The notes: a model not told the origin generated them from the letters alone. A stretch of DNA of 64,000 nucleotides from Rotaria socialis (GCA_905331475.1 CAJNYU010004134.1:107844-171843), one strand, 5' to 3'; shown: positions 42,701-50,561, counted from the first letter of the stretch. Numbers and translations are program-made.

Positions 42701-45700
42701 CTTATCTACTACTTGGTGGTCAAACACCGTTTAGTGGTTCAAATGATTTTGAAATATTAAAAAATATACGCAATGGTCATTGGATATTTAATGATTGTTT
42801 TTCTAATATATCAGCTGATGCTAAAGATTTTATTTCACGTTTACTTATACCTGATCAACAAAATCGTTTAACATCTGAAGACGCATTAAATCATCCATGG
42901 CTTAAATATGCATTACAACATGTTGATACAACACCAATTTCATCTGATCGTTTACAAGGAGCTTATTCAAGGCAACTTTATAATGTAAATTTTAATTAGA
43001 CTTTTGTTTTCATAAAAAAATGAATTTGATAAACATGATTTTGCATATTCTTTCTTCATAGCGTGAACATCGACGTACATCAGTCCGACCATTACCAACA
43101 ATAAGTGAAATAGCTTCAATGAAAGGTGATTTTGGAGGTTATAACGATGAAAAAGAAACAATATATGATGACAGATATATTCGAGCAAGAGCAAGACGAA
43201 CATCAAGAGGTTAGTTAGAAGAATACTATAAGTAATCTATAGAAATCAAAATATAAATTTTATTAATATAATTTAGAAGTCTCATTTGATGAACATGATC
43301 ATGGAACTGATCGTCGACCATCGTCAGCTGACGATGAAAATTTAACACCTGGCTCTTATCTACTTCCAGTAGCTGATGTTGATTTTGCTATTCGCATGCG
43401 TAGTTATCGTCGAACAAGTTATCAAAATCGTTATGCATCATCAGAATATCTCTATGCTCCACCGGTTGCACCAGTTGAACGTCTTCTTGCTCGTGATACC
43501 GTTAAAGAACGTCTTCATGTTGATGGGCAAGGACGAAGAGTTCGCGGATGTTCAGCTGTACCTCATAGTGGTTGTTCTATACCACGTGAATTAAGTGCTC
43601 AACCTAATGGTAGTACACGAGGAATATCTACAACACCATCATTTTATGCACCTTATGGACGAACCAGTGAATCACCAGCACATGGTTATGGCATATCAAC
43701 AAGATATGGAAGTACATCATGTTTATCACCATATCCAAGTAGTACAAAACATGCACCAAGTATTCCACGAGAATTTCAAGCACAAGGTTTCACACAAGAG
43801 CAACGTGGAACTATAGGAGAAGGTTTGTTCTTTGTTTTTACTTGAGATAAAGTTTTTTGAAACATATTTGCGTTAATAATAATTTGTCTTTTATAGGTTT
43901 TGCGTCTGTATTTAAAGAAAAATTAATTGATACATCATTTTTAATTGGTGGTACTGTTATATTAAGATGTAAAGTTCAAGGAAACCCATTTCCACGTATA
44001 TTTTGGTATCGAAATGATGAATTCATAATTGAAGATGATCGAATACAATTTGCTCAAGGCGAAGATGGTCTTTGTACATTAACAATAACGCATTGTAAGG
44101 CGGGTGATATTGGAATTTATCGTTGTGTTGGTAGAAATCTCTACGGTGATGCTTCATGTAAAGCAAGATTATTAATTGGAGGTAAATATTTATTTCAAAA
44201 ATAAAAATAAAAATAAATTTGATCTATTAAGATGTTCCTGATCGACCACAACGTCCAATTGTAATTGATATATCATCGTCAGAAGCTTATCTTGTATGGA
44301 GTTCGCCATTATACGATGGTAATAATGAAATAAATGGCTTTCGTATTGATTATAAAGCACGAGAAGATCTTAAATGGACACAATCAACATTTACAATAGA
44401 AGAATCAGCATTGATACATGGTTTAAAACCATCAACATATTATCGCTTTCGTGTATCATGCATTAATCGTATGGGTATATCAGCATATTCATGGGCATCA
44501 GAAGAAGTTCGTTCACTAGATCAAGATCAACAAAATGATGTATTACTAACCAAAATTGATCGACAATCAGCATATCGTTTACTTGAACATCAACATCGTT
44601 TAGACGAAAAATCTCGATCAACAATTAATAATATTTTAGATGACTATAATAAACAAGAAAAAATCAAATCTTTAGGTGAAAAAACTGTTTTAAAACGTGA
44701 TTTAAACCCATGGGATTTATATAAATTGATTGATGAATTAAGTAGTTACGGTCGCAAATGTGTAATACGCTGTTCAGAACGTGCAACTGATAGTGTTCGT
44801 ATAATAAAAATAACTGATAAACAAGATAAAGAAACAGATGAATTTAATTTATTAAATTTGATCTCACATGAACATATCATAACAATGTTAGATGCATTTT
44901 TATGGAAAAATTCATTTATATTGGTGACAAATGATTATATTGAATTACCGGACTGGATTTGCTTAAGACATAAATATCATGAAGAATTAATTGTTAAAAT
45001 TTTACGACAAATATTTGATGCTATACATTATTTACATTTTCATGGAATTATACATTTAAATATTAATCCATCAAGTGTTGTTAATGAAAATCGTCTTGCT
45101 GTACATATAAAATTGACAGATTTTAGTTGTGCACAACAAATAGCATCTATTGAAGGACATAGTATTGATAAAAATAATTTACAACCAAATATTGAATATT
45201 CAGGTATAATATTTAAAATATTTATCATAAATTAGAATTAAATCTATAAAATTTTAAAACATCGTTTTTTAGCACCTGAAATACTTCACAATGAACCATG
45301 TGGCGTTCAAGCTGATGTTTGGAGCATTGGAGCATTAACGGCTACACTGTAAGAATAAACTTAATGGAAAACAAAAAAAAATACATATGAATGAATTCTT
45401 CGTTTAGTTTAAGTGGATTTTCACCGTTTCCTGGTGAAAATATCGACGAAACAATTCAAAATGTTAGTTTTGTACGATGGAACACTAATGAATTTTATGA
45501 TGATGTAACACAAGAAGCTGTTATTTTTGTTCAACAATGTCTTAAAAAGTCACCCCGGTAAATGTGAATTTTTATTACAGTTGAATTTTTAATCACTTTA
45601 GCTCTAAGATCAGCATCAATGTTGTTGATGAAGCAATCACAACTTTTATATAGTCAACTAATCATCAGTGATCGAATGTTTTTGTTCTAGAATAGATATA

Positions 45701-46230
45701 ACATTATGTCTTCGAAAAGCTACGATCTAATAATTAATTTTAAACGAAAATCTTCTAAGTTGTTTTACTAGAAAACTTCACTTAGGATCGTATCACAACT
45801 AGACATGTCATATTAATCAATGAAGATAAAAGAAAATAAAAGCTAAGTCTAGATTAACCGGACTCAGATTCTTCGTATAGCTGTACTTCATTAGGAATAG
45901 AAGAATCTCAAAAGAACTTGTTGCCGATATCAAAGCTAATAGTTATTTATAATTACAAAAACCTCTATTAGTCATACAGGAACTATGATAACAACTTGTA
46001 GCTAACAGTAATCATTTCTATTATTTTTACTTTTATTTAGAAATCGATTGACTATTCCGGCATGTATTGACCATAAATGGCTTTCACTAGCAAGTGGAGC
46101 AACCAATCGTCGTGAAAATGCGATATTTTTAACTGAAAAACTTCGAAGATTTGCACACGACTTTCGACAGAGATGCCGAGCACAAACTGAAATACAGCAA
46201 GATACCATTATCGAAATATCAAAACGATAG
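1..46230 (+). CDS. unc-89: Giant UNC-89/obscurin-like muscle protein (5'-partial, multi-exon)
   Basis: Sarcomeric giant of the UNC-89/obscurin class, known in other animals to sit at the M-line and link myosin filaments to other structures. The first exon enters from outside the window, so any SH3, DH or PH domains are not seen. Exons read as: 1-473, 541-1212, 2383-3061, 3121-3766, 4060-4290, 4353-4464, 4517-4666, 5097-5270, 5331-10721, 10906-11586, 11644-12550, 12647-12838, 13580-14662, 15870-16526, 16650-16739, 16794-16838, 16901-17953, 18010-~19575, 20418-22764, 23428-24090, 24169-24639, 25274-25609, 25688-25831, 27262-28086, 29226-31544, 32007-33346, 34235-35333, 35404-35538, 35599-35733, 35802-36062, 36898-37223, 37280-37493, 37572-37838, 37960-38314, 38390-38510, 38571-38746, 38800-39101, 40530-40781, 40854-40976, 41045-41128, 41185-41306, 41360-41913, 41978-42175, 42243-42381, 42454-42635, 42690-42984, 43062-43209, 43277-43822, 43897-44181, 44232-45203, 45273-45348, 45408-45557, 46041-46230. 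Introns are GT-AG and the frame is preserved at each junction. Least certain are the 3' end of the 18010 exon and the region around N 11902. The class rests on the C-terminal order kinase, linker, Ig, FN3, kinase. A split into two genes is possible but no junction demands it. Confidence 0.85.
1213..2382 (+). other. Intron (1,170 bp), no gene seen
   Basis: Donor GTAAGT at 1213, acceptor TATTAG ending at 2382. AT-rich with scattered stops in all frames. I see no repeat, RNA gene or coding exon in it. An open stretch continues into its start (to 1367) and another runs into its end (from 2313); both are read-through of the flanking exons. Confidence 0.75.
4060..5270 (+). other. Four short Glu/Thr-rich linker exons
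   Basis: Exons 4060-4290, 4353-4464, 4517-4666 and 5097-5270 encode low-complexity sequence rich in Glu, Gln, Thr and Val (for example VTEQP, VEQQE, TTQVEE). All four join in phase 0, so any could be skipped without a frameshift, as is typical of spring-like disordered segments in titin-class genes. The 430-bp intron 4667-5096 holds nothing I recognise. The introns 4291-4352 and 4465-4516 are short. Confidence 0.7.
5331..10721 (+). other. 5.4-kb single exon: Thr/Glu/Val/Pro-rich elastic-type region
   Basis: One uninterrupted exon of 1,797 codons without Ig or catalytic domains. The sequence is rich in Thr, Glu, Val, Pro and Lys. It contains a degenerate long-period repeat whose most recognisable block is T-V-P-N-x-x-F-P-E-I-E followed by a V-S-P-T-E-Q-like stretch, a T-V-T-I-E-E-L stretch and E-x-x-x-D-T-E-T-V. 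Copies of the first block start near 6595, 7173, 7635, 8250 (diverged), 9290 and 9760, so the period is about 155-205 residues. It is bounded by an acceptor ending at 5330 and a donor at 10722 (GTAAGC), both phase 0. By analogy with titin PEVK it is probably intrinsically disordered and extensible. The base composition is visibly less AT-rich than in the Ig exons downstream. Confidence 0.75.
11680..12124 (+). repeat. Tandem 222-bp duplication around ambiguous base N at 11902
   Basis: Block 11680-11901 and block 11903-12124 are the same 222 bases with one difference (C at 11805, G at 12028), separated only by the N at 11902. A single N exactly at the junction of two overlapping copies is what remains when two contig ends overlap but are not merged. 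The likely true sequence therefore has one copy. A real tandem duplication is less likely but would stay in frame if the N were absent, since 222 is 74 codons. Confidence 0.85.
11903..12390 (+). repeat. 488-bp segment identical to 15912-16399 (copy 1)
   Basis: Every base from 11903 to 12390 matches 15912 to 16399 (offset 4009), by direct reading. It covers most of one A+B Ig pair. Identity breaks sharply on the 3' side. There, copy 2 continues like the exon at 10906 (a P-N-I-T-V-V-S strand), while copy 1 continues with a different strand (P-S-I-S-V-T). Confidence 0.9.
12551..13579 (+). other. Introns and a small linker exon before the first octapeptide PEVK exon
   Basis: Intron 12551-12646 is followed by a 64-codon acidic exon, 12647-12838, ending at donor GTACGA in phase 0. 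Intron 12839-13579 (741 bp) follows. Its sequence is less AT-rich than most introns here, but I find no open frame of note and no recognisable repeat. The acceptor TTTTTTCAG ends at 13579 and joins in phase 0. Confidence 0.6.
13580..14662 (+). other. Octapeptide PEVK-like exon 1
   Basis: A 361-codon exon dominated by an eight-residue repeat of the form E-E-E-K-P-x-P-V/T, with variants such as E-E-T-S-T-P-V and D-E-D-K-T-V-P-V. It degenerates toward the 3' end. It is the same unit as in the exon at 18010, so the two exons share an origin. The sequence is highly charged with regular prolines, as in titin PEVK springs. The probable donor is GTAATA at 14663, phase 0; the frame would otherwise stop at 14722. 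Confidence 0.75.
14663..15869 (+). other. Intron (1,207 bp) with decayed-coding look
   Basis: It lies between the PEVK exon and the next Ig-pair exon. It is purine-rich, with Glu/Lys-like GAA/AAG runs and short open stretches on + (for example near 15640-15720, reading A-E-Q-V-E-Q-Q) broken by stops. No acceptor-donor pair gives a convincing exon. It may include degenerated spring-coding sequence. Confidence 0.5.
15870..17953 (+). other. Ig-pair exon, two tiny linker exons and a three-Ig exon
   Basis: Exon 15870-16526 encodes an A+B Ig pair whose first 488 bp repeat the earlier pair exactly. Exons 16650-16739 and 16794-16838 (30 and 15 codons) are acidic linkers in phase 0. Exon 16901-17953 encodes an A-type Ig (from I-P-A-G-D-T-I-S-I-R), a second A-type Ig (from Y-E-V-V-E-G-N-S-V) and a B-type Ig with L-T-I-Q-C-E-F and L-V-W-K, followed by an E-V-E-T-T tail. 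Confidence 0.75.
15912..16399 (+). repeat. 488-bp segment identical to 11903-12390 (copy 2)
   Basis: The partner of the copy at 11903-12390, with no mismatch across 488 bases including synonymous sites. The flanks differ on both sides. Recent duplication, gene conversion between neighbouring Ig-pair exons, or assembly error linked to the N at 11902 could each explain this. Confidence 0.9.
18010..19575 (+). other. Octapeptide PEVK exon 2 with embedded splice-donor-like sites
   Basis: About 520 codons of a clean eight-residue repeat, E-E-E-K-P-x-P-V/A, alternating with E-E-V-K-P-x-P-V units. The latter contain the DNA string AG|GTAAA, a good donor sequence, at GT positions 18262, 18358, 18910, 19222 and 19462; GCG|GTAAAA is at 18574 and 18814, and AAG|GTAAAG at 19102. 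All are in phase 0, the phase the next acceptor (ending 20417) needs. I place the exon end at about 19575 (ATG|GTAGAG), the last phase-0 donor before the stop at 19584, but 19461 or 19521 are also possible. The likely role is an extensible, negatively charged spring. Confidence 0.7.
19576..20417 (+). other. Intron (about 840 bp), partly PEVK-like decayed sequence
   Basis: The first 300 bases still look like broken octapeptide coding sequence: GAAGAAAAACG and ATGGAGAAAC-type strings with stops. The remainder has no feature I can name. The acceptor AATCTAG ends at 20417. Confidence 0.5.
22765..23427 (+). other. Intron (663 bp), no feature seen
   Basis: Phase-1 intron splitting the eighth Ig of the long exon after D-D-A-G. 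Donor GTAAGA, acceptor TCTTTAG. It is very AT-rich. I see no exon, repeat or RNA gene. Confidence 0.7.
24640..25273 (+). other. Intron (634 bp), no feature seen
   Basis: Phase-1 intron inside an Ig domain, with donor GTAACA at 24640 and a poly-A stretch just before the acceptor TAG ending at 25273. No coding or repeat structure recognised. Confidence 0.65.
25862..26860 (-). pseudogene. Decayed rhodopsin-like 7TM receptor inside an intron, antisense
   Basis: It lies within the 1,430-bp intron 25832-27261 of the giant gene, on the opposite strand. Reading the minus strand from about 26860 downward gives a short N-terminus, then a TM1-like helix (Y-Y-I-V-T-C-I-S-M-L-I-G-V-V-F-S-C) and TM2-like H-F-S-L-G-F-S-L-V-L-S. 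After a stop and a frameshift comes a TM3 with the DRY-position variant A-S-L-E-R-T-F-F-I-F-H. A TM4-like helix, a TM5 with Arg-rich loop (L-I-Y-R-I-E-I-H-I-N-R-I-R), a TM6-like I-Y-N-I-Y-F-L-I-S-I-C and a TM7-like S-Y-P-I-L-I-V-L-L follow. At least four in-frame stops and at least one frameshift rule out a working receptor. The E-R at the end of TM3 and the N-I-Y-x-L-I-S-I-C pattern resemble the large orphan receptor families of bdelloid rotifers (from memory, not searched). Confidence 0.65.
28087..29225 (+). other. Intron (1,139 bp) with (TA)n and a dispersed GA-rich motif
   Basis: Phase-1 intron. A (TA)10 microsatellite lies at 28206-28225. Just after it, 28236-28276 holds a degenerate repeat of the type CGGAATCGGGAC, related in inverted orientation to sequences at 39290-39395 and 40160-40290. 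The remainder is plain AT-rich sequence. Confidence 0.65.
31545..32006 (+). other. Intron (462 bp), no feature seen
   Basis: Phase-1 intron inside an Ig domain after W-F-K-G. AT-rich, with poly-T near the acceptor. Nothing recognised. Confidence 0.7.
33347..34234 (+). other. Intron (888 bp), no feature seen
   Basis: Phase-0 intron between the Ig ending H-A-F-V-D-L and the next Ig starting A-G-D-H-V-K-F. An antisense open stretch at 33520-33888 has Tyr/Ile/His-rich, non-domain-like composition and I do not consider it a gene. Confidence 0.65.
35404..39101 (+). other. Ig-domain tandem array, part 3 (about 8 Ig domains, roughly one per exon)
   Basis: The array changes style here: each Ig is on one or two small exons separated by introns of 53-121 bp (one is 835 bp). 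The domains are more canonical, with both Cys and the Trp in several (for example F-I-C-E-L with Y-K-C-I-A, and F-I-C-E-T with Y-K-C-A-V). Intron 35539-35598 (60 bp) has no stop and a length divisible by three, so unspliced message would stay open. The last two Igs (38390-38746 and 38800-39101) have G-Q-P-S-P-K-V-T-W and G-Q-P-N-P-T-I-R-W, the pattern of C-terminal I-set domains in UNC-89/titin proteins. Confidence 0.85.
36063..36897 (+). other. Intron (835 bp), short (TC)n only
   Basis: Phase-1 intron between two Ig exons. A short TC microsatellite is at about 36380-36391. No other structure recognised. Confidence 0.7.
39102..40529 (+). other. Intron (1,428 bp) rich in degenerate repeats
   Basis: It carries two direct copies of a degenerate repeat built on GATTCCG/GACTCCG (39290-39395 and 40160-40290), and between them a GGATCC/GGATTCC-rich tract (39590-39850) containing a strong inverted repeat (39654-39792). 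Flanking sequence is plain AT-rich. The open stretch 39407-39610 is repeat-derived and not a gene. Confidence 0.7.
39654..39792. repeat. Inverted repeat, 53-bp arms, 33-bp loop
   Basis: Arm 39654-39706 and the reverse complement of 39740-39792 match at 49 of 53 positions. The core GGATTCCAGGTCGAGGAATC is perfect. It would fold into a long hairpin in DNA or pre-mRNA. It could be a fold-back element or a recent inverted duplication of the local GGATTCC repeat. No clear target duplication seen. Confidence 0.8.
40530..41913 (+). other. FN3 domain and two I-set Ig domains before kinase 1
   Basis: Exon 40530-40781 starts with a basic segment including R-R-V-S-F-D (a possible basophilic-kinase site) and enters an FN3 domain: S-T-L-N-L-S-W-D, Y-I-V-E-L-R-D, completed in 40854-40976 with Y-A-V-R-V-R-A-E-N. 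A charged linker (41045-41128) leads to two Igs on 41185-41306 plus 41360-41913, with I-T-W-F-H-D and Y-P-E-V-R-F-Y-K-D. The second Ig ends in V-S-I-E-D, followed by about 20 residues running into the kinase start D-I-L-E-R-I-E. This FN3-Ig-Ig-kinase order fits UNC-89-type proteins. Confidence 0.8.
41888..42984 (+). other. Protein kinase domain 1, predicted pseudokinase
   Basis: A titin/MLCK-type kinase fold on five exons. Visible motifs in order: a poor glycine loop (E-R-I-E-H-G-P-I-S-S-V-Y), the ATP-anchoring lysine in R-I-A-K-I-V, the alpha-C glutamate in R-R-E-M-D-I-L, the catalytic loop H-L-D-I-K-P-D-N with its Asp and Asn intact, then L-L-G-F-T-N-A where D-F-G should be, G-T-P-E-Y-V-A-P-E-I and D-M-W-N-I-G-I-L. 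Loss of the DFG Asp, needed to hold magnesium-ATP, together with the weak glycine loop, predicts little or no phosphotransfer. In the family this domain is thought to act as a scaffold. Confidence 0.85.
43062..43822 (+). other. Inter-kinase disordered linker
   Basis: Two exons (43062-43209, 43277-43822; 231 codons) of Arg-, Ser-, Tyr- and Pro-rich sequence without domain homology. Features are R-R-T-S-V-R-P, a run of S-Y-R-R-T-S-Y-Q-N-R-Y, and repeated H-G-Y-G-I-S-T-R-Y-G-S-type stretches. In UNC-89 of nematodes the inter-kinase region binds partner proteins. Here it is short, and partner binding is inference only. Confidence 0.7.
43897..44520 (+). other. Ig and FN3 domains before kinase 2
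   Basis: Exon 43897-44181 encodes a complete I-set Ig with both cysteines and the Trp (V-I-L-R-C-K, F-W-Y-R-N, Y-R-C-V-G-R-N). Exon 44232 begins with D-V-P-D-R-P-Q-R-P, the FN3 start pattern, and continues L-V-W-S-S-P-L, Y-Y-R-F-R-V-S-C-I-N-R. The Ig-FN3-kinase order is diagnostic for the second kinase unit of UNC-89/obscurin and related proteins. Confidence 0.85.
44694..46230 (+). other. Protein kinase domain 2, predicted pseudokinase, and C-terminus
   Basis: Exons 44232-45203 (part), 45273-45348, 45408-45557 and 46041-46230. The glycine loop is absent (D-E-L-S-S-Y-G-R-K-C-V-I). The lysine is in V-R-I-I-K-I-T. The catalytic loop reads H-L-N-I-N-P-S-S-V, so the catalytic Asp is Asn and the following Lys is Asn. 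The D-F-G position reads T-D-F-S-C-A with the Asp kept. A-P-E-I-L and D-V-W-S-I-G-A-L are normal. The lesion is the opposite of that in kinase 1. The chain ends about 45 residues past the last helix in a basic tail (R-R-F-A-H-D-F-R-Q-R-C-R) and stops with TAG at 46228-46230. Confidence 0.85.
45558..46040 (+). other. Last intron of the giant gene (483 bp)
   Basis: Phase-2 intron, donor GTAAAT, acceptor TTTATTTAG. Plain AT-rich sequence with nothing recognised. Confidence 0.75.
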
Positions 46231-46798
46231 ATAAAGCACAGAAATATCTTATCTTTTTATTGTTTGGCTTTGGTTTGTCTTTTTTTTTCTTGTTAACCCG
46301 TCAAACCTGACTTTTTGTCATTTCGTGCAATTGTTTCATTCTCTCATACCCACTATAACATATGAACGACAAGAAATAATCCAGAAATCGACGATATACA
46401 ATAAAAAGAAGAAGAAAAACATGAAGATTGACGAACCACAGATGAATTTCTTCTCTTTTTTTTAACTCGACGATTTTGTTTTAATTTGTTTTATGAAATA
46501 TGTGAGGGGTCGATACCAATTGTTGAGGTGATTAAAAAATATTTAGGATGATTAATTTGCTCCAAGAGTTTTTTCTTTTCAATGGAATTTCTTTTGCTTT
46601 GTGTTTTGCTATTTTATTTAATCTTATTCACTTGTTTCTTTTTTTTTCTTTTGCTGGTGCTTATCTTTTCGTTTCATTGCAAACAATAATAATAAATTCG
46701 AGCGATTTCATGGCTGACATATATGATTGATTATCTTTTTCTTCGTTAAAATTTCCATACTTTACAATCTTATTCATAACGTAGTTAGTAGTGTCAAA

Positions 46799-46944
46799 CT
46801 TGAAACTTGAATTCAGTTGAAAATAGAAAATTTCAACTTTCAACTATCAGCATATGGCGATATATGTGTGAGTCACTATTCTTCAGAATGTTATTGGTTT
46901 AAAAGTTGAAAATTGAAAATTTTCAATTGAAATCAAGTTTCAAG
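46799..46944. repeat. Palindromic element, about 45-bp arms
   Basis: The left arm from 46799 (starting CTTGAAACTTGA) matches the reverse complement of the arm ending at 46944 (TCAAGTTTCAAG), with a few mismatches over about 45 bases, around a centre of roughly 56 bases. It could be a small fold-back or MITE relic. I could not define a convincing target-site duplication. Confidence 0.65.
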
Positions 46945-47250
46945 GTGGACATATATGAACTTAGTATGAATATTAACACAAGAAACTATGTTTTATTATT
47001 ATTATTATACAACTTTGACATAACAAATATGACAAGTAATGAAAGTTATCTTAAGGAAAAAAGATGAGACTATCTTTGTCTTAATTATTTTCATGTTGTT
47101 CAATTGTTAAAATGATAGTGGCACATTGTGTTATTGTATGTTGAGTGTTTCGTCTTGAAGCGATTGTGCAAGCCAAGTTTTCTTTCTGTAACTGTTATAG
47201 TAGTGAGGATTGAGAGTATTTCGAAGAAATAACATGAAAAATAGTTGTCA

Positions 47251-47273
47251 ATATATATATATATATATATATA
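47251..47273. repeat. (TA)n microsatellite
   Basis: Twenty-three bases of alternating A and T, a simple dinucleotide tract in intergenic DNA. Confidence 0.95.
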
Positions 47274-50200
47274 CAATAATTATAATGTACAAAAAAATAA
47301 ATTAACGTAAAATAAAATATGTGACCACCACAATTTTCAAAGTTATTCATTGCTATTTTATCTTGATATTTCAGTTTGCACTTATACTATTATTATGAAA
47401 AGAATAACGACAACAGAAAAATGAGAACTACTGTATATATGTGGCTGCCTAATCTGGCTCGACACCCAAGTACTATTCATGATAGATTTAGGTAAATTAA
47501 GAGCGTTAGGGTATCATGTTAGACTTGACGACCCCATATATGTATACGTGACGTTTCTTTCTTTGAAGAAGTAAATGTACTGATAGTAAAGAAAGAGAAT
47601 ACATACTAGCGAGTGAACACATATATCCATAGTCATTGTTTATGCCCCATTCAAAATGTCCGTAGTTAAGGACATGAACATTGCCATCGTCTATCTTATG
47701 GATTGGTGCATATCTAGTCTCATTCTGTATTTTAAGTGCAGATTTTTCTCTAAAGAATCGACGTGATCTACATTTATATTTATCTAGCTATACATATGTA
47801 ATAGCTCTTCGTTTCTTTTGTGAATATAGCTGTTTGACTATGTTGAGAGCACAAATCGAAAAGCCTTAATAAAAATACCTATCATGTGATTTGTAAAAAA
47901 AGACGTTTTTTAATCTATTTTATATTAGTTATATTCACAGCTCTCAAGTTCTACGATAGAAATATAAATGGTATGTTGAAACTTCGACAAAATAAATCCT
48001 TCGATCTTGTATTAAAAGAAAACGAAATGCTTTTTTGAGTTCCTAATATTAAATCACTTGCAAGACGTTTCATAAGCAAACGATTCCTGAAAAGAACTAC
48101 ATTAAAATGATCTCTTATTGATTTGTTTTTTGAACAAATGATTTTCCAATGGAAACTACAGTGTTTACAAGATTCAGATTTCGAAAATCTTGCGATTCTA
48201 AAACACCCACTATCTAGAAGTACACTTTTTCTTGACGAACTAAGCACTGGCTTTGAATAATAATATTATATGTATACTATCTATTTTATTTTTTGAACAA
48301 AAATCGATTACGATGAACATCATGCTAGTTTTGAACCTGCAGCGCTATCTAATTCCTCAAATCGTCTCAAATAATAGTCGTAACAAACTAATGATTTTTC
48401 ATTGCAGAAGTGCTTCTGTATTACATTAACTAAGACAAGAAAGAAAATCTGAAAGATAATTTTGCTATTGAGATCTAGTAAGATATTTTTTTCGAATTTC
48501 GAATGTTGATACTTTTCATAGAAATTTTCAAAGTAACTTTGTAGATATTGATATTTATACGAGAAGTTTTTAGAATGAGTTGTTGACTAAAATTTTGTCG
48601 CAAATATTCAATAGAAAAAATAGATTTTAACAATACGAAAGTTAATTTAAATTAGACACTCACTAGAATAATTGTGAAAGCATAAACGATTTAATTCAAT
48701 TATATACAAAAGTCAATAAAGAAAAGAAGTTACCTTTTCTTTTTGTAAATATTTTGTTAAGTACATTAGTATGATGAATATCAACATTTATTATTAGTAT
48801 TATTTACTGATAGTACACACGATTTAATAATCAATGGTGAATACCAAGAAGCTAACCAAGGGCAACACAAACAAACAAATAATCTAACTGTTTGCATGAT
48901 GATTATTGACGTAAATAGTTATATAATATATAATATTAATTGATCTATGTGCAAAAACACTGACTAGTTGATGACATATATGACCATTAAATACAAACTG
49001 AACGATTCACGAAAATCATCCGAATGGCTATCACCACCATGATGATATGATATATTGACGAGTAGAAGTAATATAATGAAAAGATGGCACAAAAAACCGA
49101 CTCCTATATATTTTATTTTACAAAAAAGGTTCATTTTAACGTATTGCTTTCTAGGCATCTAGTGACTGAGGAGAATCTATGAACAACGTGAGACGTTTCT
49201 GCGTTTATGTTCTAATTTTTGTTTCTTTCTATGAGATAATAAAAATAAAATAAAATATTCTTCATGTGATTGGATACAGTTACTTATATTTTCTTGGAGT
49301 AGTTAGTTATTGAATTCTGTAGTAAATCTATTCAATAAATAAAACTAATAGTGTTTGTATGGATTTTTCAGAACACTAATACATATATAATCTTTTCACA
49401 CTAGTTAAATTGATAAAAGAGAACACTCACTAATCTCATGGCTTGTTTTGTGTTACTCATTTTTACAAAGAGAAAATCAAAAGTGGAATCTTTTTTTGCT
49501 TGGTTTTACAACAGATGCTCACAGGAGCATTCGCTCGCGTTTACGGATGTGAAAGTCGGTGTCTGTATGAATGGGTTTATGCCGTGTACCCAAACTAACT
49601 CGCACTCTTTGGTGAAGCCAAAACTTCCTAATAAAAATTCCAGGTGCCACCGTTGGAGTCAGCCAAGCTGTTCATTCAAACAACAAAGGATTTTTCTCCT
49701 CGTGTCAAAAGTATCATAATCTATTTATATGTAACTTTGGTTGAATGTATAACTTTCACTACAATTGAATACATGAAGTTTAAATGTGTTATATCTAGTG
49801 CTTTTCTTAGGTCTGTGCATTTATATGATTGTAAATTATTGATTGAGTCTACGATAGATTGTATGTGTGTTTTGTTTTGATGTTGAACTGCTACTCATCT
49901 ATGAACGGTGTGCAAGTAGATGCAATGAAATCAATCACAAATTTGCGTTCCATCATACCTGATATGCTCTACTATACTGTAATATAATAATTGGGCTACT
50001 ATATTTTCTGTCACCATCTTTGCTTAGGATTTATTTCAAATTACTTACTTCTCCAGTGAGGTTATACGCATAGTTTCTCCTTATTCACATTTTCAACTAT
50101 AATGCAGATTCTTAAGGTGGCCACTAAGTTGATGCTAGAAACATACTAAAAAGTTTTATAATCCTCATCAACTCTGAAGCATACTTGTAGCGAAATTCAA

Positions 50201-50432
50201 ACTCTAGTGGCAAGCTAGTTTTTATCATCTCATACGAACTCGGATTTTAGACATAACTAACAGACGGTTATTGAAATTGCGCTTACTGTATAATAGTTAA
50301 AATTATACTATTCAAATAGACAAAAAAATATAGATTCTTGTTTTCTAAATCTATCATTTCCATCTCTGGAACTGTTATGTGCAAATAATCAAAGCATTTG
50401 AATTTTATAAGTGAATTAAATTTTTATTACAG

Positions 50433-50561
50433 ATAGCGCATCCATTTCGACATTATGTTTACAACGTACATTTAGTAGAGTATTGTCAAATAGTAATCAA
50501 TCAATGGGTTTCATGGGAAAGACGACGGTTTCATGTGTTCATTGATTTTGATGCTGAATAG
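50433..50561 (+). other. Possible orphan terminal exon
   Basis: It is preceded by a good acceptor (TTTTTATTACAG ending 50432). It is open for 42 codons with protein-like composition (including H-Y-V-Y-N-V-H-L-V-E-Y and Q-W-V-S-W-E-R-R-R-F-H-V-F-I-D-F-D) and ends in TAG. I found no convincing upstream exon, so it may be a remnant of a lost gene. No family recognised. Confidence 0.25.

Larger units (their letters stand above)
46231..50432. other. 3' UTR of the giant gene and gene-poor intergenic sequence
   Basis: A possible poly(A) signal AATAAA is at 46400-46405, about 170 bases after the stop. Beyond it is AT-rich sequence with a palindrome (46799-46944), a (TA)n tract (47251-47273) and a GC-richer island near 49500-49710 that gives short, unconvincing open stretches. 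The 98-codon antisense open frame at 47951-48247 lacks domain-like features and I do not call it. Confidence 0.6.

Noticed and set aside
47951..48247. 98-codon antisense open frame
   Set aside because: Chance-like composition, no domain, no convincing splice sites or homologous context.
49500..49710. GC-richer island that might be a decayed G-rich (telomere-like) repeat or an exon
   Set aside because: I could not find a regular unit or a frame that held up. Too weak to call either way.
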